DNA from: a virus
Virus record (IMG/VR): IMGVR_UViG_3300031624_000224
Coordinates: 1-32,372 of that record
Reading direction: 5' to 3' (one strand)
Length of the DNA: 32,372 nt
Position numbers and translations under genes: made by a program. Shown piece by piece: positions 15,663-23,221 of the stretch. Numbering within the stretch: position 1 is the stretch's first letter; every line of letters begins with the position of its first letter. The notes below the pieces were generated by a model, which saw only the letters and a program-made list of their open reading frames with translations, was not told where the DNA came from and searched no databases.

Positions 15663-16924
15663 TTTGCACCTCCAACCGTCAGCAACCTACCGATCAACAT
15701 GTGCTTTGCTTCTTCAACAATTCGATGGACGGTTTGCTCGTCATCCAGGTTTAAGACAGAATCATCGCCAAATGCCTCGGATGGTGCCTTTTGTCTGAGT
15801 TCCGCAATTTTGTCTTTCAGCCCGTCGATATCGTCATTGCCATTGGTGATACTCAGAATCTCCTTCAGTAATCTCCCCATGGCGTTGTCGTCAGCCAACG
15901 TGGATTCCAAATCGAGCTTGCGGGTAGTTGAATTCTCTATTCGCTCAATCCACAGGTCGTCTCCTTCGATCTCGGCACCAAGGGCTTTTATTTGCTGATC
16001 GAGCTTCTCAGGGTAGGCTGCAATTTCATCCGCTTTCTTGGTAGCCCCCTGCAACCGTATCCGCATAGCAAGAGGTCTATTTTCAGCAGACGCTTTTTCT
16101 TGCTCGATGCCTTTTCGGACACGTTCTAAAACCTCGCGCATTTCATCGACGTCGGTTATGTCGATATCGCACAGGGACCATCGCAAGACATCTAGGGATA
16201 TCCTGTCGATATCGGAAACGGCACCATCGTCAACAGAGACAAGCACACAACCCTTTGCGCCTGCTTCGCGAATATGGCGGCCCTGGATGCAACCAGGAAA
16301 GATAACATGTGGATATTCCTCGACAATTTCCTGCTTGTGTATGTGCCCCAAAGCCCAGTACTGGTATTCCTTGGAACGAAGGTCATCCAATGAGCATGGT
16401 GCATAATTGGCATGGCCTTCACGACCGTCGAGGCTTGTATGCAATAGCCCGATATTGAAAAGTCCCTTTTCAGCAGTGCAAAATCCCGCCACCAAGTTTT
16501 CATCCACATGTTGGGTTGGAAAGCTGCGCCCATGAATCGCCACACCAAGGTCATCCAATTTGACCGTTTCGACTTTCTTTGAAGAAAACATTCTCATGTT
16601 CGAGGGGCTATCCAAGGATTTTGTCATCCGATTTGCCGCATCGTGGTTTCCAGATACTGAGAATACTTGGATATCGTGCCGCCCCAACCGCCCCATCTGT
16701 TTGCTCAGAAATATGCCCGTGCTGTAGTCTTTCCAGTCGCCGTCATACAGATCACCGGCCAACAGGACAAAGGCCACTTCCTCCTCTATTGCCAGGTCAA
16801 CTAGGTTTTCAAACGCCCGTCGGCAAGCAGCCCGAATGGATTCGGCAGGAGCAGATTCGTACCGAGATAATCCGCGCAATGGACTGTCCAAATGAATATC
16901 GGCTGCGTGAATGAACTTGAACAA
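15659..16924 (-). CDS. SbcD/Mre11-like metallophosphoesterase (YhaO-like exonuclease)
   Basis: The protein opens with FKFIHAADIHLDSPLRG and has the phosphoesterase metal motifs in order: AADIHLD, LLAGDLYDGDW, VFSVSGNHDAANR, IGLLHTSLDG and YWALGHIHKQE. This is the calcineurin-like nuclease of SbcCD/YhaNO complexes. A GTG at 16930 is in frame, but the TTG at 16924 has GAGAGG five nucleotides upstream and gives the usual short N-terminus; I prefer 16924 (421 aa). It overlaps the ATPase gene by 4 nt. Together they should form an ATP-controlled nuclease acting on DNA ends or hairpins. A role in recombination, repair or defence cannot be decided from sequence. Confidence 0.9.
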   Translation of the reverse strand: MFKFIHAADIHLDSPLRGLSRYESAPAESIRAACRRAFENLVDLAIEEEVAFVLLAGDLYDGDWKDYSTGIFLSKQMGRLGRHDIQVFSVSGNHDAANRMTKSLDSPSNMRMFSSKKVETVKLDDLGVAIHGRSFPTQHVDENLVAGFCTAEKGLFNIGLLHTSLDGREGHANYAPCSLDDLRSKEYQYWALGHIHKQEIVEEYPHVIFPGCIQGRHIREAGAKGCVLVSVDDGAVSDIDRISLDVLRWSLCDIDITDVDEMREVLERVRKGIEQEKASAENRPLAMRIRLQGATKKADEIAAYPEKLDQQIKALGAEIEGDDLWIERIENSTTRKLDLESTLADDNAMGRLLKEILSITNGNDDIDGLKDKIAELRQKAPSEAFGDDSVLNLDDEQTVHRIVEEAKHMLIGRLLTVGGAK

Positions 16925-16973
16925 AAGCACCTCTCATTTCAGAAGGATGCTAACATTGTTTATGTACTTTCTT

Positions 16974-17037
16974 CATAACACCTTTGGGCCGTGGCATCGC
17001 GGTATAAAACCCCTTCGGCAATCTTCGCATAACACCT
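16974..17037. repeat. Direct repeat CATAACACCT in divergent intergenic region
   Basis: CATAACACCT occurs at 16974-16983 and 17028-17037, each preceded by CTTC or CTTCG, 54 bp apart. On the minus strand each reads AGGTGTTATG, upstream of the phosphoesterase gene. The 409-bp gap 16925-17333 separates two divergent transcription units. It contains no gene I can support, so these repeats may be operator sites. Confidence 0.35.
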
Positions 17038-17333
17038 GTATTTGCGGAGTATCAGGCCATGTTCTGCAACAAAGTCGGAGGGGATACATGGTTTCTGTAT
17101 AACGCACTTCCGTTTCTCCTTTGCAAATCGCCCACAGACTCATACCGCCCACATAGTGCTTTCATCACATTCTCTCAGAACAATATAGCTTCTCGAACCC
17201 CTCAAAGTCAAAGCCAATTCCAGTCTGCCAAGTGACCCGGCTTCCGACAGCCTGATAGCGATTCCGGTATGTGAACACTGAGAAGGCTGTGCGGAGTTGC
17301 GCTGCGCTCTGTGGTTTGCTGAGAGGCGGTTAT

Positions 17334-19547
17334 TTGAAACAAGCTCATATGACAATTCGAGGACGGATCGACGCTGTCTTCTATGCGGGGACGCGGTTCT
17401 CAGCGGGTCGGTTGGTAACATCGTCCGGGGACAAGATTCAATTCGCCGGAAAGCTCTACGCCCGCGAGAACGAACACGCCGTGCTAAACGGTCGCTGGAT
17501 CACACATCCCAAGTACGGTCGCCAGTTCGAGGTCGAGACCATGGAATATGACCTCGACTTGGACACCGACGGACTCGCCAACTACCTTGCCAATCATCCC
17601 GACATCAAGGGCATCGGCCCGGTAAAGGCCCGTCTTATCGCCGAACGCTTTGGGTGCGATTTTGACCGGATCATCTCTGATGAGCCGGAACGAGTCGCCG
17701 AGGTTGCGAAGTTGCCGTCCCAAGCCGTACACAATCTCCGAGCGGAATGGCTCAAGACGCTGCGGACGAACAGGGCAATCACCTGGCTGGCCGCTTACGG
17801 GCTCACACATCACCAGGTGACGACCCTGGTCAAGAAGTTCGGCAATGACGCACTGAGTCTGCTCAAGGCCGACCCGTACATCATCGTGGGCGAGGTGCGC
17901 GGCTTCGGGTTTAAACGGGTCGATAAGATTGCCCGCAAGATGGGCACCGCCAAGGACGACCCCGCCCGCATCCGCGCTGGTATACTCCATTGCGTGGGGG
18001 TGGCACTGGACCAAGGCGATTGCTGGATCGAGTTCGAGGAGTTGATCGACCAGGGCAACACGCTGCTGGTCATGGATGTCCTTGACAGCCGCGACCGGAT
18101 CGAAAAGGCATTGGGTGTGCTCATCGATGGAGAAACGCTTTCTTGTTCCGCGCACGGTGGCCGGTTCCTCGTCGCCCGACCGGACATCCGTAAGATGGAG
18201 GAGGACCTGGCGGCGCTGTTTCGGCACGCTACTCGACCTAATCCTCATTTCAGTAACGCAGATGATATTGAGTCCCTGGTGCAGCAGATCGCGCCCCAAC
18301 TCAATGACGGCCAGCGGCAGGCCGCCGTCACCGCCTTTCGTCATTCGATATCGCTCATCTCCGGCGGCGCGGGAAGCGGCAAGACGTTTACGATCTCGGC
18401 GATTACAGGCATCTACGCGGAACGTGGTCTGCGTGTCGTTCTCGCCGCGCCAACTGGCAAGGCGGCCAAACGCCTCGAAGAGGTCGTCGGGCACTCTGCG
18501 AGCACTATTCATCGGTTGCTCGGTTTCAATGGCACAGACTACGGCCGCGGTCCGGACAACCCTATCGAAGCCGACGTGATTATCGTCGACGAGGTCTCTA
18601 TGGTGGACGTGCCGTTGGCCTGGCGATTGTTCCAGGCGATCAATCTGGAGACGACTGCGGTTGTCCTGATCGGCGATCATAACCAGCTTCCGCCCATAGG
18701 TCCTGGCAACCTGTTACGCGATCTCGTTCAGTCCCGAGTTGTGCCGGCGGTCATTCTCGACAAGGTTGTCAGGCAGGCAGGAGTGCTCAAGGAAAACAGC
18801 ATATCAATTCTGAACGGTGAGGTGCGCAAGACCAGCGAGCCGGAAGGACCTAGCCGCCGTGCGTGGTACCTCGTGGATCAGTTCACCGACCAATGGGACG
18901 CCCAGCGTTTCCTCCTTGAATTGTTCGAGAACGTGCTCGACAAGCGACTTGGTTTCGACCTGATATCGGATGTCCAGGTGTTGACGCCAACCCACAAGGG
19001 ACCACTCGGCACGCGCGATCTGAACCGTGAGTTACAGCGGCTCATTCAGTGTAAACTGTGGGGTGTGGAAGTCCCGGTCGTCCCGGCCGGTCGCAGGCCG
19101 AAGCTGTTCCCCCACGACAAGGTCATCCAGACACGGAACAACTACGAACTCGGAGTGATGAACGGCACTGTGGGGGTCGTCACCAATGTCGCACGGGATG
19201 GCTCGCTCGTTATAGAGTTCGATGGAATGCCGGTGGAGATTGAGGCCGGGTCGCCGAACATGCAGGACATCCAGCTTGCCTACGCCCTTACTATTCACAA
19301 GGCGCAGGGTTCCGAGTTCCCGTGCGCCGTCGTGGTGGTCCACAAAGCCCACTCGTTCATGCACCACCGCAACCTGCTCTATACTGGCGTCACCCGGGCA
19401 AAGGAAACGGCTGTCATCATCGGTGATCGCTGGGGAATCGCAAGCTGCGCGAGGAAGCGTCGGCAGGATGAACGGAAGACGTTCCTCTCGTTGCTGCTAG
19501 GCCAAAAACCGGAAGAGACCCATTACAGCCTATCGAGCTGCAGATGA
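17334..19547 (+). CDS. recD2: RecD2-like SF1B DNA helicase
   Basis: About 737 aa. TTG 17334 has GAGAGGCGG seven nucleotides upstream and is my preferred start; ATG 17349 is the alternative with no clear ribosome binding site. N-terminal OB-like strands (IRGRIDAVFYAGTRFSAGR) precede a helix-hairpin-helix tandem (IKGIGPVKARLIAERFG, then DKIARKMG), as in RecD2. Helicase motifs follow: Walker A ISGGAGSGKTFT (about 343), DEVSMVD, GDHNQLPPIGPG, and the UvrD_C_2-type LAYALTIHKAQGSEF (about 648) with YTGVTRAKE. It is a 5'-3' helicase of replication or recombination. It stands between two oppositely oriented inserted modules. Confidence 0.9.
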   Translation: MKQAHMTIRGRIDAVFYAGTRFSAGRLVTSSGDKIQFAGKLYARENEHAVLNGRWITHPKYGRQFEVETMEYDLDLDTDGLANYLANHPDIKGIGPVKARLIAERFGCDFDRIISDEPERVAEVAKLPSQAVHNLRAEWLKTLRTNRAITWLAAYGLTHHQVTTLVKKFGNDALSLLKADPYIIVGEVRGFGFKRVDKIARKMGTAKDDPARIRAGILHCVGVALDQGDCWIEFEELIDQGNTLLVMDVLDSRDRIEKALGVLIDGETLSCSAHGGRFLVARPDIRKMEEDLAALFRHATRPNPHFSNADDIESLVQQIAPQLNDGQRQAAVTAFRHSISLISGGAGSGKTFTISAITGIYAERGLRVVLAAPTGKAAKRLEEVVGHSASTIHRLLGFNGTDYGRGPDNPIEADVIIVDEVSMVDVPLAWRLFQAINLETTAVVLIGDHNQLPPIGPGNLLRDLVQSRVVPAVILDKVVRQAGVLKENSISILNGEVRKTSEPEGPSRRAWYLVDQFTDQWDAQRFLLELFENVLDKRLGFDLISDVQVLTPTHKGPLGTRDLNRELQRLIQCKLWGVEVPVVPAGRRPKLFPHDKVIQTRNNYELGVMNGTVGVVTNVARDGSLVIEFDGMPVEIEAGSPNMQDIQLAYALTIHKAQGSEFPCAVVVVHKAHSFMHHRNLLYTGVTRAKETAVIIGDRWGIASCARKRRQDERKTFLSLLLGQKPEETHYSLSSCR

Positions 19548-19594
19548 ATATGGGTCGCAGTCTGCTATCAGTATGCTGATCATGCTGAGAAAAG

Positions 19595-19689
19595 TACGAC
19601 TGGGTGGAGCAGAACGCTCTGGCCCCATTCTGGCGTGGATCGGGTCTCTGTTGTCGTCGACACGTGGGAATAGGAACCCTGTGCCTTCG
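19595..19689 (+). pseudogene. Decayed copy of the DUF669/ERCC4 gene junction
   Basis: This stretch aligns without gaps to 11588-11682, at a constant offset of 8007 and roughly 70% identity by hand count. It covers the last 12 codons of DUF669 and the first 20 of the ERCC4 gene. In the ERCC4 frame it reads DRVSVVVDTWE-stop-EPCAF against DRITVVVDTREQEPYTF in the intact gene. The Gln codon is now TAG, the catalytic-region Arg is Trp, the start ATG is lost and the DUF669 stop is TGG. Similarity ends at both sides, at the RecD2 end and before the HNH gene. It is a fossil of a second recombination block. Confidence 0.8.
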
Positions 19690-19725
19690 GGTCCGCCTGG
19701 CCGGATTACGTTGGCCGCTACAAAT

Positions 19726-19953
19726 TTAGTGACATCCCTGAGTACTTGTGCATTCGCACTGGTTCCCAGCGCGTCTCAGAGCTTTGTCTTTTGTTGCCTG
19801 GTCAAATACAGGAGGTGTCTTGCCTGGTGTTCCGTAAGTTGATGTTCTCGCATGGCACGTTTGGCAAAGCACGATAGCGTTGCCAAGATCGTTGCCACCA
19901 TCCCGCCGTTTGTGATGAACTTCCAAGCTTCTGGTTCTTGTGCATCTTGCCAT
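19726..19953 (-). CDS. Small HNH protein (75 aa)
   Basis: ATG at 19953 follows AAAGGAGACTCTTCA, a very good ribosome binding site. The HNH core reads SLEVHHKRRDGGNDLGNAIV and then LCQTCHAR, giving the His-His, Asn and Cys-His residues of the fold. The C-terminus adds AGNQCECTSTQGCH with further Cys/His. The length is short but has the look of a complete mini-HNH protein; alternatively it is cut at its C-terminus by the rearrangement just downstream. It is the last gene of the restriction-modification operon, 28 nt after the GIY-YIG-like gene. A DNA-nicking or repair role alongside the methyltransferase is inference. Confidence 0.7.
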   Translation of the reverse strand: MARCTRTRSLEVHHKRRDGGNDLGNAIVLCQTCHARTSTYGTPGKTPPVFDQATKDKALRRAGNQCECTSTQGCH

Positions 19954-19981
19954 TGAAGAGTCTCCTTTCTTTGAAGTGTTC

Positions 19982-20332
19982 TTACCAAGGAAGATTAACT
20001 GACATCGGGCGGCGTTGTGGAAAGCGGTCGCCTACAAGCGGCTGCAACTGCTGGGCAAGAAATGCCTCCACGCCATCCCTTTCGCTATCCACCACCGACG
20101 CCCATGTAACAAATATATCCAAATGGGCATACCTCTGAATATTGGGATCGTTTCGGTGAGATTGAAGCCTATCGCGGATATTTCCTTGGCCAATGCGAAC
20201 TACCGCAGGATTCTGGCCGCCATACCAAATAACATAGACCCCTTCCATCCCATCGAAATGACTATGAGACAAATCGACATCATTCAGACTGCACCAAACA
20301 TCCCCCTGGCACTTGTTCCACGTCAACGTCAT
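19982..20332 (-). CDS. GIY-YIG-like protein (116 aa)
   Basis: ATG 20332 has GAGAGGGACAGAC upstream. The core GMEGVYVIWYGGQNPAVVRI followed by GQGNIRDRLQSHRND resembles the GIY-YIG nuclease fold: a GVY/YVI strand pair, then a Gly and a catalytic-type Arg in a helix. The rest (LDIFVTWASVVDSERDGVEAF; MSVNLPW) is less typical. At 116 aa it is smaller than GIY-YIG restriction enzymes such as Eco29kI. It lies 33 nt after the methyltransferase gene and before the HNH gene on the same strand, so it is probably an accessory nuclease of the same system. Loss of activity cannot be excluded. Confidence 0.65.
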   Translation of the reverse strand: MTLTWNKCQGDVWCSLNDVDLSHSHFDGMEGVYVIWYGGQNPAVVRIGQGNIRDRLQSHRNDPNIQRYAHLDIFVTWASVVDSERDGVEAFLAQQLQPLVGDRFPQRRPMSVNLPW

Positions 20333-20365
20333 GTCTGTCCCTCTCTTGGAAATCGCACTCTAGGA

Positions 20366-21394
20366 TCAGAAGAATGCAGTTTGACCTCCGCGTTCTTTTT
20401 CTCCCTTTTCAGTCTTTTTGAGGTCCAACGTATACTCGAAATCTTGAAGCAGATAATCGGCGTGGCTATCTCTGAGCATGTCAAGTATCTTGCTAATTAG
20501 CCCCAACTCTTGGCCTTCAAGAAAGCGGAACACCGAAGAGGCAATGTATTCCTGATTTAATTCGAACGAGAGCCAATTTCGATCAAGTATTTCCGCGGCA
20601 AATCCAGTAGTGTTTGAGCCAGCAAATATATCTAAGACAGTGTCCCCTTTTGCGGTCAACATCTTTATGAAGAACGTTGGAAGTTCCAGTGGAAAACGGG
20701 CGGGATGGCGCTCAACCCCAAATTCTTTACACATTCGAAGATATCCTGAATTACTCTCTGTGTTTGGGATAGACAACAGATTTGAGGGAATAGCACCGCC
20801 GTTATCCCTCGCAAAACCTGAACTAATATCATGTCCTGACGGACGTTTCTTTGGCTTATAAAAACTCTCCGGATCTTCAATCAGCTTCTTCATTCTCTCA
20901 GAATACGGTGCTAATACATTCCTAACATCAGCTTTGGGGAAATCTGACTTACTGAACCACCACACTGTATTAACTGAGTCTTTGGCTCTCATTTTTCGTT
21001 TATTAACCCATTCAATAGGAGATGGCAACTTAGACGGATTGAACCAATAAAAGTCTTCGGCAAGTCGAAATCCTATGTCATCACAGAAAGTCAACAATAC
21101 CCGAAAATTATACAATGAACGCGACGGGATGCCCGACCGGTATGCTCCTCCTAAATCAAGAACGAAGCTCCCCGTGTCCTTTAGGATTCTGAAAACTTCA
21201 ACACCAAAAGGTTTTATCCAGGCAACGTATTCGGATTCTTCAACATTGCCATAGGTCTTCTGCCGACGCAAGGCGAATGGTGGTGAGGTCATTACAAGAT
21301 CAATACTGCTATCCGGTAACTCTGCCAGCAGTTCTAGAGAATCTCCGACATAAGCTTGACCTCTTGTGGTTCGATAAAGGGGTTTACTTATCAT
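20366..21394 (-). CDS. DNA methyltransferase, PvuII-type (probable N4-cytosine, beta class)
   Basis: 342 aa from ATG 21394, three nucleotides beyond the upstream stop. Catalytic motif IV is TSPPF (36-40) in MTSPPFALRRQKTYGN, very like M.PvuII-type enzymes. The AdoMet motif I (LDIFAGSNTTGFAAE, about 253-267) comes after it, so the order is that of the beta class. Intervening VLDLGGAYRSGIPSRSLYN and DFYWFNPSKLPSPIEWV are also characteristic of this group. The SPP core suggests N4-methylcytosine; adenine methylation is less likely. The target-recognition region lies between the motifs and its specificity cannot be read off. The preceding gene is the expected restriction partner. Confidence 0.92.
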   Translation of the reverse strand: MISKPLYRTTRGQAYVGDSLELLAELPDSSIDLVMTSPPFALRRQKTYGNVEESEYVAWIKPFGVEVFRILKDTGSFVLDLGGAYRSGIPSRSLYNFRVLLTFCDDIGFRLAEDFYWFNPSKLPSPIEWVNKRKMRAKDSVNTVWWFSKSDFPKADVRNVLAPYSERMKKLIEDPESFYKPKKRPSGHDISSGFARDNGGAIPSNLLSIPNTESNSGYLRMCKEFGVERHPARFPLELPTFFIKMLTAKGDTVLDIFAGSNTTGFAAEILDRNWLSFELNQEYIASSVFRFLEGQELGLISKILDMLRDSHADYLLQDFEYTLDLKKTEKGEKERGGQTAFF

Positions 21395-21396
21395 GG

Positions 21397-22872
21397 CTAA
21401 TATTCCTCCAGACCATGGACCCAACTTGCCACAATCTGCCACAGCACGCTGGCGGCGAAGTAGACTTCTGGATCAGCTTTGCATATCCCTTCAACGTCAG
21501 CTTGGACGAAATTATCTTTTCCATAACCTACGATGTAGCTTACCCACCTGCGAAGGTTTTGATCGTCTCCCATAATTAGATCAGACGGGTTGAATTTCCC
21601 GGTTCTTGCAAGAGCCCAGGATATGCCGTCACGTTTGCTTGGCTCACTATTCTTCAGTAAATCCACCAAATGGTGTATCTGTGGCTCGGCAATACGGAGA
21701 AGCGCTCGCGCAGCCTCAACTTTGATTTCCAATGCGCTTAGATTGAATGTATCAACGAGCGCCGTTGCAGACAAGGCAGAGGCAAACTGTCCTAACGTCC
21801 AAGCTGCACCAGCACGAAGTTCCTCGTCACGGTTATTGTCTTTCAGCACTTCAATTAATAACCCCTCACTTCGTACTCCAGGAATCTCGGACACAACGAT
21901 GATTGTCTCGAGTTGAGTTTCGAGTGGAACGGCCATAACTGGGCTACGGAGTTTATTCTCCATGAACTTCCAGCCGTTAGGATCGTTGTGCGCGGCAAGG
22001 GCAGCCGCAGCCTCAAGCTGAACATAAATATCTTCATCGGGATCGGTCATTCTGGATGCGAGGTCATTCTTGGCAGCCTTGTAACCCCTATATCTAAGCG
22101 CCTTTGCAGCGGCATATCTTTCACTCAAATTGACACTTGCGAGCTTTTCTATGAAATAGGCTTCACCGACCGACGCAGGACAATCTAAAGCCGTAGTGAC
22201 CGGGACTACCGCCGCCACTATCTGATTAGCCGCAACGGTTTCCCCTGTTTTGACTTGTGGCAGTAAGGTTATCGTGCCCTTCCTCCTGATCAACTGGACT
22301 GTTTGCTTTCGTCCTGCTGGAATTGGAGTAAGGCTGAGCCTGCGGGGCTCCACTGCAGAGACAACGGATTGCTGGTTAGATGCAGCGCATGTCCACATCA
22401 CCCTTATTTCGGAGCCTTCCTCCACGCCTTTTGGCTTGGTAATCGAGACCTGTCCATTAGCGAATGCCTGCCGCATATCCCTAACATTGACGAAATGAAC
22501 TGGTGAAATCTGTTTGAGTTCTATCGGGGAATCATCGCTCGGTTCGAAAACAACGATTGCAACAAGATCATCGTCGCGCATGCCCGCGTCCCATGCCCGC
22601 CTTGGGTCATTTAGGGAGTGGGACATTGATATCTCAAGCTTGGTCTTCCCGCGAGATTCGAAACGTATGCCCGTGTTCAAGCACAGAATGTCGGGAACTC
22701 GCACCCTCTTGATTTTGATTTTTTTCCAAATCTTAAACCCGGTTGAACCGCGCTCTAGCTCTATTGGGTTGAACCCCATCTCTTTTAGTCGAGCAATTGT
22801 CGTATTTGTCCCTGATGCTCCAACGGCGAGTTTTCTCAGAAAACTGTCGTCGCTCTTGAAACTATAAGCCAT
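21397..22872 (-). CDS. Candidate restriction endonuclease with C-terminal HEAT-like repeats (491 aa)
   Basis: Residues about 50-85 contain KRVRVPDILCLNTGIRFE followed by SRGKTKLEISMSHS. This has the layout of a PD-(D/E)XK-type site (Pro60-Asp61 ... Glu72 ... Arg74/Lys76), though the final Lys is shifted or replaced, so activity is uncertain. A middle strand-rich part (about 140-225) follows. From about 235 to the end, repeated helical pairs resemble HEAT/Armadillo repeats (SERYAAAKALRYRGYKAAKN; YVQLEAAAALAAH; ELRAGAAWTLGQFASAL; IKVEAARALLRIAEPQ). It starts inside the HTH gene and ends two nucleotides before the methyltransferase. Position makes it the restriction component; the architecture is unusual. 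The alternative is a non-catalytic modifier or DNA-clamp protein. Confidence 0.7.
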   Translation of the reverse strand: MAYSFKSDDSFLRKLAVGASGTNTTIARLKEMGFNPIELERGSTGFKIWKKIKIKRVRVPDILCLNTGIRFESRGKTKLEISMSHSLNDPRRAWDAGMRDDDLVAIVVFEPSDDSPIELKQISPVHFVNVRDMRQAFANGQVSITKPKGVEEGSEIRVMWTCAASNQQSVVSAVEPRRLSLTPIPAGRKQTVQLIRRKGTITLLPQVKTGETVAANQIVAAVVPVTTALDCPASVGEAYFIEKLASVNLSERYAAAKALRYRGYKAAKNDLASRMTDPDEDIYVQLEAAAALAAHNDPNGWKFMENKLRSPVMAVPLETQLETIIVVSEIPGVRSEGLLIEVLKDNNRDEELRAGAAWTLGQFASALSATALVDTFNLSALEIKVEAARALLRIAEPQIHHLVDLLKNSEPSKRDGISWALARTGKFNPSDLIMGDDQNLRRWVSYIVGYGKDNFVQADVEGICKADPEVYFAASVLWQIVASWVHGLEEY

Positions 22873-23068
22873 TGGGTCGGCCCCTCATTTGTTGTGACTC
22901 TTTCATCGTGCCTGATTTCACCCACCTGTCCAGTTCTTCTGCATCAAACCGCCAGACCCGGCCCATTCGATGGGCGGGCAGGTCACCTTCACGAGCAAGA
23001 CGATAGATCGTGGACTTGCCGATTTTCAAGTGCTTCGCTGCTTCTTCCAGAGTCAACCAGGTAGTCAT
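22862..23068 (-). CDS. Excisionase/MerR-type HTH DNA-binding protein (68 aa)
   Basis: Reads MTTWLTLEEAAKHLKIGKST, then IYRLAREGDLPAHRMGRVWRF, the canonical small winged HTH of the helix_turn_helix_17 (excisionase-like) type. ATG 23068 is preferred, as TGGAGACGG lies upstream and the family starts this way; ATG 23101 is in frame but would fall at the transcript start. It overlaps the HEAT-repeat gene by 11 nt and is first in the leftward operon. By position it could be the controller of the restriction-modification genes, analogous in role but not in family to C proteins. An excisionase role for one of the recombinases is the alternative. Confidence 0.8.
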   Translation of the reverse strand: MTTWLTLEEAAKHLKIGKSTIYRLAREGDLPAHRMGRVWRFDAEELDRWVKSGTMKESQQMRGRPNGL

Positions 23069-23106
23069 GAAATCGCCGTCTCCATCTCCACTCGTGGTCA
23101 CTAAAT

Positions 23107-23134
23107 ATCATATAATAACATTTCTGAGCACCAA
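23107..23134 (-). promoter_or_regulatory. Probable promoter of the restriction-modification operon
   Basis: On the minus strand TTGGTG (23129-23134) and TATGAT (23107-23112) are spaced by 16 nt. Transcription would begin near 23100, consistent with translation of the HTH gene from 23068. The surrounding AT-rich tract is the only such stretch in this divergent gap. Confidence 0.55.
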
Positions 23135-23176
23135 AGGCAACACATTTTCCGTTCGCCGTCAGAATGTGTTTCCGGT

Positions 23177-23186
23177 CGGTAAGTAT
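23177..23186 (+). promoter_or_regulatory. CGGTARGTAW motif, copy 3
   Basis: CGGTAAGTAT, preceded by TTTCCGGT, lies 35 nt before the GTG start of the primase gene. It is shared with four other gene-upstream sites (401, 8866, 26916, 28052). The placement relative to the start closely matches that of copy 4. Confidence 0.45.
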
Positions 23187-23221
23187 CAATCAGCGTGGAT
23201 ATTGGCGGAAATGGAGACTAG

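Noticed and set aside
17484-18680. 398-codon open frame on the minus strand
   Set aside because: It lies wholly inside the recD2 gene, whose motifs are unmistakable; GC-rich genes often leave such long antisense frames.
19726-19953. HNH reading as a mere decayed fragment
   Set aside because: The strong ribosome binding site, intact His-His/Asn/Cys-His core and clean spacing to the GIY-YIG-like gene favour a real small gene, although C-terminal truncation cannot be excluded.
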